This document shows positions 18,392 to 27,398 of a stretch of DNA of 58,586 nt, piece by piece (the first letter of the stretch is position 1; each line of letters opens with the position of its first letter). The stretch spans positions 1 to 58,586 of the forward strand of contig NZ_CANSMR010000038.1 in NCBI RefSeq assembly GCF_947648125.1. The letters run 5' to 3'. Under the pieces are notes generated by a model that saw only the letters and a list, made by a program, of their open reading frames with translations, had not been told where the DNA came from and did not search any database. The translations under genes and the position numbers were made by a program. This stretch comes from an uncultured Bradyrhizobium sp. GTDB taxonomy: Bacteria > Pseudomonadota > Alphaproteobacteria > Rhizobiales > Xanthobacteraceae.

Positions 18392-18712
18392 ATGAGTGAT
18401 CGTCTCGCCAACGGGTCTGGCAATACCGAGGCACCGCTTGCCGATATCGATGCTGCGACAAAGCGGCTGATGGCAGCGCTCGATGCGTTGGAGAGCTCCG
18501 TGGAGCGGCGCCGCGAGGCTGACCGCGACGAGAACGAATTGGCGAGCCGGATCCAGGCGCTCGGCGCCGATCGCTCCAGGCTTGCCGACGAGCTCGACGG
18601 ATCGCTGGTGAAGACGCGCAAGCTCGAGCGCGTCAATCGCGACATCGCGGAAAAGCTCGACGCGGCGATCGGTACCATTCGCGCCGTGCTCGATGGCGGA
18701 GAAGGCAGATGA
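18392..18712 (+). CDS. DUF4164 coiled-coil protein
   Basis: This is a 106-aa protein, almost entirely helical. Charged heptads (ATKRLMAALDALESSVERR, ELASRIQALGADRSRLADEL) span most of the length, and there is no signal or membrane segment. DUF4164 genes sit immediately before zapA in many alphaproteobacteria, which suggests a cell-division or envelope-organising partner; this is inferred from context. ATG 18392 is chosen over longer in-frame starts because the coiled coil begins there. The stop overlaps the zapA start in ATGA, implying translational coupling. Confidence 0.85.
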   Translation: MSDRLANGSGNTEAPLADIDAATKRLMAALDALESSVERRREADRDENELASRIQALGADRSRLADELDGSLVKTRKLERVNRDIAEKLDAAIGTIRAVLDGGEGR

Positions 18713-19092
18713 GCCACATCAACGTCACCATCAACGGCCGGCAATACCGGATGGCCTGCGAGGAGGGCCAGGAGGTGCGGCTCCTGAAGCTCGCGGAAAA
18801 TCTCCAGCAGCGCGTCGAATCGCTGCGCGGCAAGTTCGGCGAGATCGGCGATGCGCGGCTCACCGTGATGGCGGCGCTCACCGCCTGCGACGAGCTGGTC
18901 GATGCGGGCGCGCGCATCCGCAGCCTCGAGGAAGAAGTCGAGCAACTGCGCAATGCCCGCAGCGCCGCCACCGACCGCGCCCGCGCGACCCAGGCCGCGG
19001 TCTCCAATGCGCTCAACGCGGCCGCCGAGCGGATCGAGCGCACCACGCAGGTGCTCAACCGCACAATCGGCGGCGGCATCGCGATCGGCTGA
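18709..19092 (+). CDS. zapA: Cell division protein ZapA
   Basis: This is an FtsZ-ring-associated protein, 127 aa. The N-terminal globular domain (INVTINGRQYRMAC.EGQEVRLLKLA) and DARLTVMAALTACDEL are typical ZapA words, and a C-terminal coiled coil (SLEEEVEQLRNARSAATDRAR) mediates tetramer formation. It overlaps DUF4164 by 4 nt. In related genomes zapA is followed directly by 6S RNA and the 5-formyl-THF cyclo-ligase gene. Here about 1.7 kb of other genes intervene. Confidence 0.93.
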   Translation: MSHINVTINGRQYRMACEEGQEVRLLKLAENLQQRVESLRGKFGEIGDARLTVMAALTACDELVDAGARIRSLEEEVEQLRNARSAATDRARATQAAVSNALNAAAERIERTTQVLNRTIGGGIAIG

Positions 19093-19161
19093 AGTTCGCG
19101 GCAGCTTCACCCGCGGGGAGGACGTGCCGGACTAAAATGATCGGACGCCGCCGGATACGAT

Positions 19162-19377
19162 CTATTTGCCTGCATCTGCCGACAGGCTGCGGCCGATGAT
19201 CAGTTTGTGGATCTCGCTCGTTCCATCGAAGATCCGTAAAGCGCGAACGTGGCGATAGAGCCGTTCAACGACTTCACCCTTGCTGATCCCCATTGCACGG
19301 AAAATCTGAACGGCGCTGTCGATGATGCCATGGGTCGCTTCCGATGCGTAGAGCTTGGGACTGAATGAGTGGCGCAT
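19162..19377 (-). pseudogene. Acyl-CoA dehydrogenase, C-terminal remnant
   Basis: This 71-codon frame matches only the extreme C-terminus of acyl-CoA dehydrogenases: KLYASEATHGIIDSAVQIF, then RALRIFDGTSEIHKLIIGR. A full enzyme is about 380 aa, so roughly 80% is missing. The N-terminal half with the FAD-binding and catalytic regions is absent, and the next gene starts 6 bp upstream. It is a decayed fragment left by a deletion or transfer, probably from the same cluster as the adjoining thioesterase. Confidence 0.85.
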
Positions 19378-19383
19378 GGCGCG

Positions 19384-19860
19384 CTAGCGCTCCGGCCGCA
19401 CCGCGACCCGATATGTCGACGTGATATGGGCGCAAGGGTCTGGTTCGCCGTCCGAAGTCAGCCAGCATTCGAGATAATGCAGGCGGCGGCCGCGGCGCAC
19501 GATGCGCGCCTCCGCGATCAAATCCGAAGCCCTGGCTGGCCGCAGGAAGGTGATGTTGAAGGCTGCCATCACCGGGATCACGTTTGCTCCGAGGGCCGCC
19601 AGGACGCAGCCGTACATCGCGGTGTCGGCAAGGCCCATCACCATCGGTCCCGAAAACACGCCGCCGCTGCCGTCTTGCCACAACTCGGCTCCCATGAACG
19701 CCTGCTGATACGGAAGCCGGACGCGGATCGCGTTCGGTCCGACGCTCTCAACGATCTCGCCGTGGTGGTCGATGCTCGGCAGGTTTCGGATGATCGCCCG
19801 CCGCACTTGCTCGGCATCCAGCAGAGGCTCAATGGAGCGTGCCGTCTCGTGTTCACGCAT
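19384..19860 (-). CDS. PaaI-family hotdog thioesterase
   Basis: This is a 158-aa acyl-CoA thioesterase of the hotdog fold. The motif GGVFSGPMVMGLADTAMYG carries the catalytic-helix Asp, and IPVMAAFNITFLRPA is the paired strand region. It would hydrolyse aromatic or medium-chain acyl-CoA. It reads towards the acyl-CoA dehydrogenase remnant and is divergent from a TetR gene 135 bp away, with an AATAAC palindrome between them. Regulation by that TetR protein is the natural inference. Confidence 0.87.
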   Translation of the reverse strand: MREHETARSIEPLLDAEQVRRAIIRNLPSIDHHGEIVESVGPNAIRVRLPYQQAFMGAELWQDGSGGVFSGPMVMGLADTAMYGCVLAALGANVIPVMAAFNITFLRPARASDLIAEARIVRRGRRLHYLECWLTSDGEPDPCAHITSTYRVAVRPER

Positions 19861-19944
19861 GGTGCTCTCCGGGAGAGATTCTGAACTGCGTCTGGCGTCG
19901 GAAGTGCTTGGGGCCGCAGCGTCGACATGCGCTTGCCCAAGCTG

Positions 19945-19959
19945 AATAACAGTGTTATT
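19945..19959. promoter_or_regulatory. Candidate TetR operator
   Basis: AATAACAGTGTTATT has perfect 6-bp arms about a 3-nt centre. It lies in the spacer between the divergent thioesterase and TetR genes, 37 nt before the TetR start. A partly similar AT-rich stretch (TTGTTGGAAACGATGTTAC) follows. Confidence 0.55.
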
Positions 19960-19995
19960 TGTTGGAAACGATGTTACAGAACCGGCAACGAGTCA

Positions 19996-20625
19996 ATGTC
20001 TGCCGCTGCGCAAACCTATCAGCAGACCCTCGACCTTCATCGTCGTCGCGTGATCGTTGACGCCGCGCGGCGTGTATTTGAGGCCACCGGCCTCGAGGGC
20101 GCGTCGATCAGGGCGATCGCGCAAATGGCCGGGTGCACGACAGGCGCGATCTACCCGCTGTTTCGATCGAAGGAGGAAGTATTCGCGGCGGTGCTGGGTG
20201 AATCGCTGTTGGCAGTCACTGAAGAAGTCAGGGCCGCGATGGACGGCATCGCTGTTCCCGCGAAATCCCTTCGACGGGGGACCCTTGCAATATACAAATA
20301 TTACGACGCGCATCCGTCCGAGCTGACGCTGTCGCTCGTGCTGTTCAATGGGGACCGCAAGAAGAAGCTCGGGTCCGGCCTGGATGAGGCCCTCAAGCGG
20401 CAACTGGACACTCTGCTCGCTCTGCTCGCGGAGCAGGTTCGCAAGGCCACGGCGAAGCCGTTTCTGCCGATGGTCCGCATCGAGGCCACCGCGCTTATCA
20501 CGCATCTGGTCGGGTTGCTCGTGCTCAAGCACGGGGGAAGGATCGACGTGCTTGGCAACAACGCGCCGGTTCTGCTGGCGCACTACACGAGGAATATGGT
20601 TGCGCGGCTGAGCGGCGGAGGCTGA
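19996..20625 (+). CDS. TetR/AcrR-family transcriptional regulator
   Basis: This is a 209-aa repressor-type protein. The N-terminal HTH covers about residues 15-60 (IVDAARRVFEATGLEGASIRAIAQMAGCTTGAIYPLFRSKEEVF), and a helical ligand/dimerisation domain follows. ATG 19996 is preferred to the in-frame 19927, whose added 23 residues run through the operator region. It probably controls the divergent thioesterase and itself. The inducer is unknown; an acyl-CoA is a reasonable guess from context. Confidence 0.9.
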   Translation: MSAAAQTYQQTLDLHRRRVIVDAARRVFEATGLEGASIRAIAQMAGCTTGAIYPLFRSKEEVFAAVLGESLLAVTEEVRAAMDGIAVPAKSLRRGTLAIYKYYDAHPSELTLSLVLFNGDRKKKLGSGLDEALKRQLDTLLALLAEQVRKATAKPFLPMVRIEATALITHLVGLLVLKHGGRIDVLGNNAPVLLAHYTRNMVARLSGGG

Positions 20626-20823
20626 TTGAAGCGCCAGTTCGGTCGGCGATCAGGCGGCGGGGCCTGCTTGGGTCGCCCGCTTCGTCGGGCGCCGTGACGG
20701 AGCGCACGCCAAGCACCGGATATTTTGCACTCCGGCGGAAGCCGAGCACGGCGCCGGCGCTCTGATTTGCGGAAGTCCGCCCCTTGCCGCTGGCGGAACC
20801 GGCACTTCGTCGCTACATTGGCC
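20626..20823. other. Leader region upstream of 6S RNA
   Basis: This GC-rich non-coding stretch follows the TetR gene. A -10-like CTACAT at 20813-20818 sits about 8 nt before the inferred 6S 5' end. No clear -35 at 16-18 nt was found; TTGCCG at 20784 is too far away. No other gene is visible. Confidence 0.4.
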
Positions 20824-20995
20824 CCGCGAAGCTGCGTCGTGCGTCAGGAGCCATATATCCCCGGGGCCTTATCGATCCTTTAGGGAACTGTCCCTGGCCG
20901 GGTCCGTGGACCCGGACATATGGTGCCCACCTACTTTCGTAGGGAACTCCGGGATCGAGCGCTCCAACGGCCTCTGCGGCTTCGCACTGATTTTT
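20824..20995 (+). ncRNA. ssrS: 6S RNA
   Basis: 6S RNA mimics an open promoter and sequesters the housekeeping RNA polymerase holoenzyme. The 5' strand GCGAAGC (20826-20832) pairs with GCTTCGC (20979-20985) to close a long rod. An apical hairpin CCGGGTCC-GT-GGACCCGG lies at 20898-20915. The flanks (GGGAACTGTCCC, CGTAGGGAACTCCGGGATCGAGC) fit the central-bubble architecture, and TTTTT follows at 20990-20995. Position upstream of the 5-formyl-THF cyclo-ligase gene matches the conserved linkage. Ends are estimated to within several bases. Confidence 0.78.
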
Positions 20996-21187
20996 GCTGT
21001 TGCCTTGTCGTCGCGCTGCGGCGGTTTGAATGTGCAGTTTCCCCGCAATGGGTCTCGTCATCGGCTCGCCCGCTGGCAGGCTCCTCGCGGGGTGTCCAGT
21101 GCGCCGCGGCCTGGTCAAACGAATGCTAGCGTTTCTGGAGTGCCGGCTCGTTCGCGTTTTGCGGACGATGACAGCGGAAGATGGATC

Positions 21188-21766
21188 ATGCACGCAGCTC
21201 CATCGAAGGCCGAGCTTCGGGCGCTTGCCCTCGCCAAGCGCGACGCGCTGAGCGATGAGCAGCGCGCGACGGCTGCCGAGGCGCTTGCCAAGCGCGGCGC
21301 GCCGTTCGAGATCACGCAGGGCATGATCATATCGGGCTATGCTGCGATCCGCAGCGAACTCGATCCGGCGCCGCTGATGAAGAAGCTTGCCGAAAAGGGT
21401 GCGCGGCTTGCGCTGCCATGCATCAATGCGCGCGGCCAGTCGCTGACCTTCCGCAGCTGGTCGCCGCAGGACCGGCTGATGCTCGGGCCGCTCGGCATTC
21501 CCGAGCCGTCGCCGGCCGCCGCCGAGGTGCATCCCGACGTGATGCTGGTGCCGCTCGCGGCATTCGATAAGCTCGGCCACCGCATCGGCTATGGCGCCGG
21601 CTATTACGACTATACCTTTGCACATCTGCGCAAGGCCAAGCATGTGATCGGGGTGGGGGTCGCCTTTGCTGCACAGGAAACCAAGGCCATTCCGGCGCTG
21701 TCGCACGACGTCCCGCTCGATTATGTGCTAACGGAGCGCAAGACGTTCGATTTCCGGAGTAGCTAG
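21188..21766 (+). CDS. ygfA: 5-formyltetrahydrofolate cyclo-ligase
   Basis: This enzyme converts 5-formyl-THF with ATP to 5,10-methenyl-THF. It is 192 aa, the family length. The N-terminal basic helix (KAELRALALAKRDAL) and C-terminal motifs VPLAAFDKLGHRIGYGAGYYDY are diagnostic. ATG 21188 is used; longer in-frame starts would run through the 6S RNA. The stop lies 2 nt before the TTG start of the next gene, so the two are coupled. Linkage to 6S RNA is conserved in proteobacteria. Confidence 0.94.
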   Translation: MHAAPSKAELRALALAKRDALSDEQRATAAEALAKRGAPFEITQGMIISGYAAIRSELDPAPLMKKLAEKGARLALPCINARGQSLTFRSWSPQDRLMLGPLGIPEPSPAAAEVHPDVMLVPLAAFDKLGHRIGYGAGYYDYTFAHLRKAKHVIGVGVAFAAQETKAIPALSHDVPLDYVLTERKTFDFRSS

Positions 21767-21768
21767 CC

Positions 21769-22593
21769 TTGCGTATTCTCTTCGTTGGTGACGTCGTCGG
21801 CAGGACCGGCCGCACCGCCATATCCGACCATCTTCCCGGCATGATCAGAGACTGGTCGCTCGATCTCGTCGTCGTCAACGGCGAGAACGCCGCCGGCGGC
21901 TTCGGCATCACCGAGGCGATCTATCAGGAGCTGCTCGACGCCGGCGCCGATGCGATCACGCTCGGCAACCACGCCTGGAATCAGAAGGAAGCGCTGGTCT
22001 TCATCGAGCGCGCGCCGCGCCTGATCCGGCCGCTGAATTTCCCGCGCCATTCGCCGGGACGCGGCGCCACGCTGGTCGACACCAAGAGCGGCAAGCGCGC
22101 GCTGATCATCAACGCGATCGGCCGCGTCTTCATGGAGCCGTCCTCGAACGATCCGTTCAGCGCGATCGAGCGCGAGCTCGAAGCCTGCCCGTTGCGCGAG
22201 GGCTGTGACGCCATCGTGCTCGATTTCCATGCCGAGGCGACCAGCGAGAAGCAGGGCGTCGGCTTCTTCTGCGACGGCCGCGTCAGCCTCGTGGTCGGGA
22301 CCCACACCCATGTGCCGACCGCGGATCATCAGGTGCTGCCCGGCGGCACCGCCTATATGAGCGATGCCGGCATGACCGGCGACTATGATTCGGTGATCGG
22401 CATGCAGAAGGAGGAGCCGCTGCAGCGCTTCCTCACCGGCATTCCCTCCGGCCGTTTCGAGCCGGCCGGCGGCGTTGCGACGCTGAGCGGCGTCGCGGTC
22501 GAGACCGACGATGCGACCGGGCTTGCGGTGAAGGTTGCGCCGGTGCGCGCCGGCGGGCGGCTCGAGCCCGCTGTGCCGCCGTTCTGGACGTAG
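21769..22593 (+). CDS. YmdB-like (TIGR00282) metallophosphoesterase
   Basis: This is a 274-aa dimetal phosphoesterase of the YmdB family, some members of which hydrolyse 2',3'-cyclic nucleotides or cAMP. Metal-binding words are MRILFVGDVVGRTGR, VVNGENAAGGFG, ITLGNHAWN, DFHAEATSEK and GTHTHVPTAD. The initiation codon is TTG at 21769-21771, the only plausible start because the 5-FCL stop is 2 nt upstream. The cellular substrate in this lineage is unknown. Confidence 0.93.
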   Translation: MRILFVGDVVGRTGRTAISDHLPGMIRDWSLDLVVVNGENAAGGFGITEAIYQELLDAGADAITLGNHAWNQKEALVFIERAPRLIRPLNFPRHSPGRGATLVDTKSGKRALIINAIGRVFMEPSSNDPFSAIERELEACPLREGCDAIVLDFHAEATSEKQGVGFFCDGRVSLVVGTHTHVPTADHQVLPGGTAYMSDAGMTGDYDSVIGMQKEEPLQRFLTGIPSGRFEPAGGVATLSGVAVETDDATGLAVKVAPVRAGGRLEPAVPPFWT

Positions 22594-22598
22594 CGCCC

Positions 22599-22720
22599 GT
22601 AGCCCGGATGGAGCCAACGGGTCGCGCGAACGTGCGCCCGATGACAGGCTCCGCGAAATCCGGGGTCCCTCGCAAGTTGAGAGGCTGTACCCGGATTGCG
22701 CTTGGCTCCATCCGGGCTAC
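22599..22720. repeat. Palindromic repeat, GTAGCCCGGATGGAGCCA type
   Basis: The ends GTAGCCCGGATGGAGCCA and TGGCTCCATCCGGGCTAC are perfect inverted copies. The interior includes the word CGATGACAGGCTCCG, also found in a differently bounded repeat at 44065-44202. It lies 6 nt past the phosphoesterase stop and could also end that message. Confidence 0.85.
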
Positions 22721-22867
22721 GGGGCTATTTCGGAATAATGGAAAAATACCTCTGAGTTGCCCGACGTGTCAAGTGCAGTGTCGAGCGCCGGCAGCCGCCG
22801 GCTACTTTGCATGGGGTTGTTTTCAATATTTTGGCAGTACACCCCGCCGTCCCGGCGAGGGGCTGGC

Positions 22868-24292
22868 CTAGCTCTGCCGGAAACCCATCCGGAACGCGCC
22901 CCAGTGCCGGCCGCCGACGAAGATCGGCGATGACAGGTCCTTCATCAGCACGAAATTGCCGCCGCCCATGTCGCGGCGATAGGTCTGCAGCAGGAACGGC
23001 TTGATATTGGCCGCGACCTTGCTTACCGCGCGGTCGTTGAACAGCCGGCGGTTGCGGCAGTTGGCGTTATTCCACACCGGGTCCGGTCCCTGCGGCAGCC
23101 GGTAGTTCGGATTGTGGGTCGGCAGATAGCCGCTCCGCGCCCAGGCGACGCAGAACACGATGCGCGGATCGGTCTTCTGGATCGGATCCTGGATCGCGGG
23201 CAGCACGCGGTCGGTGAAGCTGACATAGTCGGTGAGATACTGCTTCGGATTGGTGCCCGCGATCTCGCGATAATTCTCGTCCATCAATTGCGCGAGCGTG
23301 ATCTCGCCGCGCGCGATCGCATGCTCGAACAGCTCTGAGATCTGTTTCGCTGTGTCGATCACAACGCGGATCAGCGGCGCATCGCTGGTCTCGACGCCGC
23401 TGTCGGCGATGGTCACGATCAGGCTCTCGGAGAGCTCGAGCAGCTTCGCGACGCGGCCGTCGGCGTGCTTGAGGTCGCGCGAGGAGAGATCGACGCCCTT
23501 GGCGAGCTCGTTCAGCTCCGCGATCACGGTGTCGCAATGACCGAGATTGGAGGTCGCGGCGCGCGCCACGCTGCCGATCTCGGCGCCGACGGATGAAAAT
23601 CCCTCCTGCACGCGCATGATGATGCTAGATATCTGCTGGGCGCCTTCGCCGGCGCTCTTGGCGCGCAGCGAGGCATCACTGCTCTCGCCGATCAGGCTGC
23701 CGATCTGGCCGTCGAGATCGCGCACGGTGTCGGAAATCTGATGGGTTGCCTGGCGGGTCGCCTCGGCAAGGTTCTTCACCTCGCTCGCGACCACGGCAAA
23801 GCCGCGGCCGGCGTTGCCGGCGCGCGCGGCCTCGATCGTGGCGTTGAGCGCCAGCAGATTGGTCTGCTTGGCGATCGCCTCGATCGAACCGGAGACCTTG
23901 GCGACCTGGCTCAGCGCGGAGCCGACCGCGGCGAGCCGCGCCTCGATCCGTCCGACCGCTGCGACGAGTTCCGCGATATGGCTGACCGCCGTCTCGACCA
24001 CGTTGCGCGATTCGGCGATCTGGCCGACCGCGGCGGATACGGTCGTCTGCACCGCCTGCGATGCGTTGGCGATGTCGTGATTGGCCGAGACCATAATCTC
24101 GGCGGTCTCCTGCAGATGATGGAACCGGTCCGACTGGCTGCTGACGCGGTTCGCAACCTCCTGGACATTGCCGGCGATGTCGGCAAGCTCGACCCCGAGG
24201 CCGCCGATGCGGTCGGCGAGCTGGTCGACCAGCCGTTCGGCCAGCGTCCGGTCCGATGACGTATCCAGCACTGCAAGCTGCGCCGCCGACAT
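22868..24292 (-). CDS. Soluble methyl-accepting chemotaxis protein with C-terminal sensor
   Basis: This 474-aa chemoreceptor has no transmembrane or signal segment. The MCP signalling hairpin spans about residues 60-310 with the hairpin tip [40 protein letters not shown]. About 150 C-terminal residues form a separate domain with [31 protein letters not shown] and [11 protein letters not shown]. That domain is shared with the next receptor and resembles Cache/PAS-type sensors, an assignment I infer. Sensor after signalling domain is the reverse of classical receptors. No che genes are in the window, so it must feed a distant array. Confidence 0.9.
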   Translation of the reverse strand: MSAAQLAVLDTSSDRTLAERLVDQLADRIGGLGVELADIAGNVQEVANRVSSQSDRFHHLQETAEIMVSANHDIANASQAVQTTVSAAVGQIAESRNVVETAVSHIAELVAAVGRIEARLAAVGSALSQVAKVSGSIEAIAKQTNLLALNATIEAARAGNAGRGFAVVASEVKNLAEATRQATHQISDTVRDLDGQIGSLIGESSDASLRAKSAGEGAQQISSIIMRVQEGFSSVGAEIGSVARAATSNLGHCDTVIAELNELAKGVDLSSRDLKHADGRVAKLLELSESLIVTIADSGVETSDAPLIRVVIDTAKQISELFEHAIARGEITLAQLMDENYREIAGTNPKQYLTDYVSFTDRVLPAIQDPIQKTDPRIVFCVAWARSGYLPTHNPNYRLPQGPDPVWNNANCRNRRLFNDRAVSKVAANIKPFLLQTYRRDMGGGNFVLMKDLSSPIFVGGRHWGAFRMGFRQS

Positions 24293-24395
24293 ATCGCGTT
24301 TCCTCCGTTACAGCAGCCCATCATGCCGCTGCGGCATTCCCCATTCCGATCTAAAGCGTGATTCGCGCAGGCGGTCTTGCCTGAGCGTGCACTGC

Positions 24396-24480
24396 GTAGC
24401 CCGGATGCAGCACAGCGAAATCCGGATCCCTGCCCGTGGAAGCGCGTGTCCCGGATTGCGCTTCGCTCCATCCGGGCTAC
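24396..24480. repeat. Palindromic repeat, GTAGCCCGGATG type (short copy)
   Basis: GTAGCCCGGATG and CATCCGGGCTAC (within CTCCATCCGGGCTAC) bound 85 bp between the two chemoreceptor genes. It is a shorter relative of 22599-22720 without its central CGATGACAGGCTCCG module. Confidence 0.8.
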
Positions 24481-24487
24481 GAAACCA

Positions 24488-26245
24488 TCAAAGCTTGTAG
24501 GCGGTGCGGAAGGCGCCCCAGTGCCTGCCGCGCACGCGGATCGGCACGTCGATCTCGCGCATCATCACGGTGCTGCCGTTGCCCATGTCGCGCGCATAGC
24601 TCTGGACCAGATAGGCGCGCTCATTGTGCGCGGCGGCGAGGCCCGCTGGATCGTTGAAGATGCGACGGTTGCGGCAATTGGCGGTGTTGTAGCCGACGTC
24701 GCCCAGCCGCTGCGGCTGCGAGTAGATCTTGTTGTGGACCGGCAGATAGCCGTTCCGGTCGACCGTCGCGCAGAACGCCAGGCGCGTGTCCTTGGCGAGG
24801 AACGCCTCGAGCAGAGCGGGCAGCGCGCGATCCGCCCAGTCCAGCATTTTGGTGCGGTACTGCACCGGGTTGGTGTCCGGTATCGCGACATAGTCGGTGT
24901 CGAACATGTCAGCGATCGTGATCGCGCCGCTTGCCAGTCCGTTCTCGAAGAGCCTGCTCAGCGCGTTGCCGGCTTCCATCGCGCGGGTGACGAGTTCGGC
25001 GTTCTCCTCGTGGATCGCCCACATCCGGTCTTCGATCTTCTCGCGCAGCGCGATGGACGCCGCCTCGAAGCGCGCCTGGCTGCCTGCCTTGGAGCGGTCC
25101 GCGATCCTGATCCGGCACGAGCCGATGTCCTGCAAGGTCGCGGTCAGGGTCTCATGGGCCGGCAGCTTCTCGGCGTCCGGCCCGCCGATCAGGATGCCGT
25201 CCATCGCGATCTCATAGACCGGCGCGGTGACCATGCCGCGCGCGGTCGTGATCTCGATCTTGAGGCTGCAGGGCAGGCGCTCGTTCTTGCGCGGATCGCC
25301 GCGTTCGTCCTGGCGCAGCAGCACCGCACAGCGCGCCTTCAGCTTCTGAGCGAAGGCGGTCACCGCCTTGCCGGCCTTCGCGACATTGTCGCCATGGGCG
25401 GCGGCTTCGCGCGTTGCCGAATCAATCTCGCCGGCGCTGGTGCCGACCGAGACGATGAAGTGGGAGGCGGAGGCCGCGTTCTGGCCCATCTCGCCGGTGA
25501 TCTGGTTCTGCTCGGCGACCGCGCCGTTGACGTTCTCGAACACCGGGCGGATCTTTTCGATCGCCTGCGAGATGCGGTGGACGGCATCCGCCGATCCAGT
25601 GGCGTCCTTCTGCAGCGCCTCGATCTTCCTTGTGATCTCTTCGGTTGCGCTCTGGGTCTGCACTGCCAGCGCCTTGACCTCGGTGGCGACCACCGCAAAG
25701 CCCTTGCCGGCGGCGCCGGCACGCGCCGCTTCAATGGTCGAGTTGAGCGCCAGCAGCGTGGTCTGCCGCGCGATCTGCGCGATCAGATTGACGACATTGC
25801 CGATCGCGGCCGAGGATTCGCGCAGGCGATCGACATTGGCGGTGGCCTCGCGCGCCGCGGCCGCGGCATCGTCGGCGAGCTGGCTGGCGCTCCGCACTTG
25901 CGCGCCGATCCCTTCGGCGGAATGGGTGAAGCGATCGGCGGCTTCGGAGAACGTCGTCGCGGTGCTCTGCGCATCGCTGCTGCGGCCGGTCAGCGCATCG
26001 GTGCGGGCGCGGATGGTGGCGAGCTTGGCTGCCGTCGCCTCGGCGCCGTCGGCCACCGAGCCCGCGGCACGCTCAAGCTGGCGGATCATCGCACCGAGCT
26101 CGAGTTCCAGCAGTTCCAGGATTTCCTTCGACGAATCCTTGGCCGAATCAGTCTCGGTCGAGACGTCAGCCGCGGTTGGAACCTGTGGCGCGGCGGCAGG
26201 CGCAGCCGGCTCCGGCACTTGCTTTCGAAACAATCCGAACGCCAT
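24488..26245 (-). CDS. Soluble methyl-accepting chemotaxis protein with PilZ-like and C-terminal sensor domains
   Basis: This 585-aa chemoreceptor has no membrane segment. The signalling region has [39 protein letters not shown]. At about 310-405 lies a PilZ-like region (RKNERLPC, then VYEIAMDGILIGG), whose Asp/Asn-x-Ser motif is degenerate, so c-di-GMP binding is uncertain. The C-terminal ~150 residues ([43 protein letters not shown]) match the neighbouring receptor. ATG 26243-26245 is chosen over an in-frame upstream ATG because MAFGLFRK begins a normal receptor. The two genes are tandem and separated by a repeat, and probably arose by duplication. Confidence 0.9.
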   Translation of the reverse strand: MAFGLFRKQVPEPAAPAAAPQVPTAADVSTETDSAKDSSKEILELLELELGAMIRQLERAAGSVADGAEATAAKLATIRARTDALTGRSSDAQSTATTFSEAADRFTHSAEGIGAQVRSASQLADDAAAAAREATANVDRLRESSAAIGNVVNLIAQIARQTTLLALNSTIEAARAGAAGKGFAVVATEVKALAVQTQSATEEITRKIEALQKDATGSADAVHRISQAIEKIRPVFENVNGAVAEQNQITGEMGQNAASASHFIVSVGTSAGEIDSATREAAAHGDNVAKAGKAVTAFAQKLKARCAVLLRQDERGDPRKNERLPCSLKIEITTARGMVTAPVYEIAMDGILIGGPDAEKLPAHETLTATLQDIGSCRIRIADRSKAGSQARFEAASIALREKIEDRMWAIHEENAELVTRAMEAGNALSRLFENGLASGAITIADMFDTDYVAIPDTNPVQYRTKMLDWADRALPALLEAFLAKDTRLAFCATVDRNGYLPVHNKIYSQPQRLGDVGYNTANCRNRRIFNDPAGLAAAHNERAYLVQSYARDMGNGSTVMMREIDVPIRVRGRHWGAFRTAYKL

Positions 26246-26469
26246 GGGGGCTCTTTGGGGCTGTGGGAAGTTGCCTTGGAAAGTTGCGGCGGGACGGGGT
26301 GATCCTCGCATCCGGGCATGAAGTCATGGTTAACAAGTGCCTCATATTCCGGCTTGCGGTAGTATTCCCGGGCTGGACGGCCCCTGCCGACCTTTGATTT
26401 TGACCGCCAGGGGCCTATAAGGCCGCGTTTTCCACCCCTGTTCAGACCCTACGCTCGAAGAGACGTCGC

Positions 26470-27216
26470 ATGGCCGGCCATTCCCAATTCAAGAACATCA
26501 TGCACCGCAAGGGCCGGCAGGATGCCCAGAAGTCGAAGCTTTTCGGCAAGCTGGCCCGCGAAATCACCGTGGCGGCCAAGCTCGGCACCCCGGACCCGGC
26601 GATGAATCCGCGGCTGCGCGCCGCCGTGGTCGCCGCCCGCGCCGAGAACATGCCCAAGGACAATATCGACCGCGCCATCAAGAAGGCCCTGGGCAGTGAG
26701 GGCGAGAACTATGACGAGATCCGCTACGAGGGCTATGGCCCCGGCGGCGTCGCCGTCATCGTCGAGGCGCTGACCGACAACCGCAACCGTGCCGCCTCCG
26801 ACATCCGCTCCTTCTTCACCAAGTCGGGCGGCAATCTCGGCGAAACCGGCTCGGTCGCCTTCATGTTCGATCACACCGGCATCATCGAATACGACGCCAA
26901 GGTCGCCTCCGACGACGCGATGCTGGACGCCGCGATCGAGGCCGGCGCCGATGACGTGGTCTCCAGCGAGGCCGGCCACGAGGTCTATGCCTCGCAGGAG
27001 ACCTTCCGCGAAGTCGCCAAGGCGCTGGAAGCGAAGTTCGGCGAGCCGCGCAAGGCGGCGCTGACCTGGAAGCCGCAGAACACCGTCGCGGTCGACGACG
27101 AGACCGGCGAAAAGCTGTTGAAGCTGATGGACCTGCTCAACGAGCACGACGACGTGCAGAACGTGTACGCCAATTTCGAGGTGTCCGACGCGCTGCTCGC
27201 GAAGATGGGCGGCTGA
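26470..27216 (+). CDS. yebC: YebC/PmpR-family regulator
   Basis: This is a DUF28/YebC protein of 248 aa, implicated as a DNA-binding regulator and, in some members, as a factor relieving ribosome stalling. The signature N-terminus [20 protein letters not shown] and the segment [28 protein letters not shown] are intact. It stands before ruvC-ruvA-ruvB as in most proteobacteria, but a palindromic repeat separates it from ruvC. Confidence 0.95.
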   Translation: MAGHSQFKNIMHRKGRQDAQKSKLFGKLAREITVAAKLGTPDPAMNPRLRAAVVAARAENMPKDNIDRAIKKALGSEGENYDEIRYEGYGPGGVAVIVEALTDNRNRAASDIRSFFTKSGGNLGETGSVAFMFDHTGIIEYDAKVASDDAMLDAAIEAGADDVVSSEAGHEVYASQETFREVAKALEAKFGEPRKAALTWKPQNTVAVDDETGEKLLKLMDLLNEHDDVQNVYANFEVSDALLAKMGG

Positions 27217-27231
27217 CGCGGCTTGCGCGGC

Positions 27232-27319
27232 CGTCATTGCCGGGCTTGACCCGGCAATCCATCAAAAGCAAAAGCGCTTTCTTAATCGATGGATGCGCGG
27301 GTCAAGCCCGCGCATGACG
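27232..27319. repeat. Palindromic repeat, CGTCATTGCCGGGCTTGACCC type
   Basis: CGTCATTGCCGGGCTTGACC and GGGTCAAGCCCGCGCATGACG are inverted, with a central TCCATC/GATGGA. It lies between yebC and ruvC and belongs to the same broad class as 42391-42481. Confidence 0.8.
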
Positions 27320-27398
27320 ACTGTAGGTGTTGTGCTTTCCCGGGTATGACTGCTCCGTTTGTGTTTCGTTCTCCCGGCACAGGCGGTATCACTTCCCC

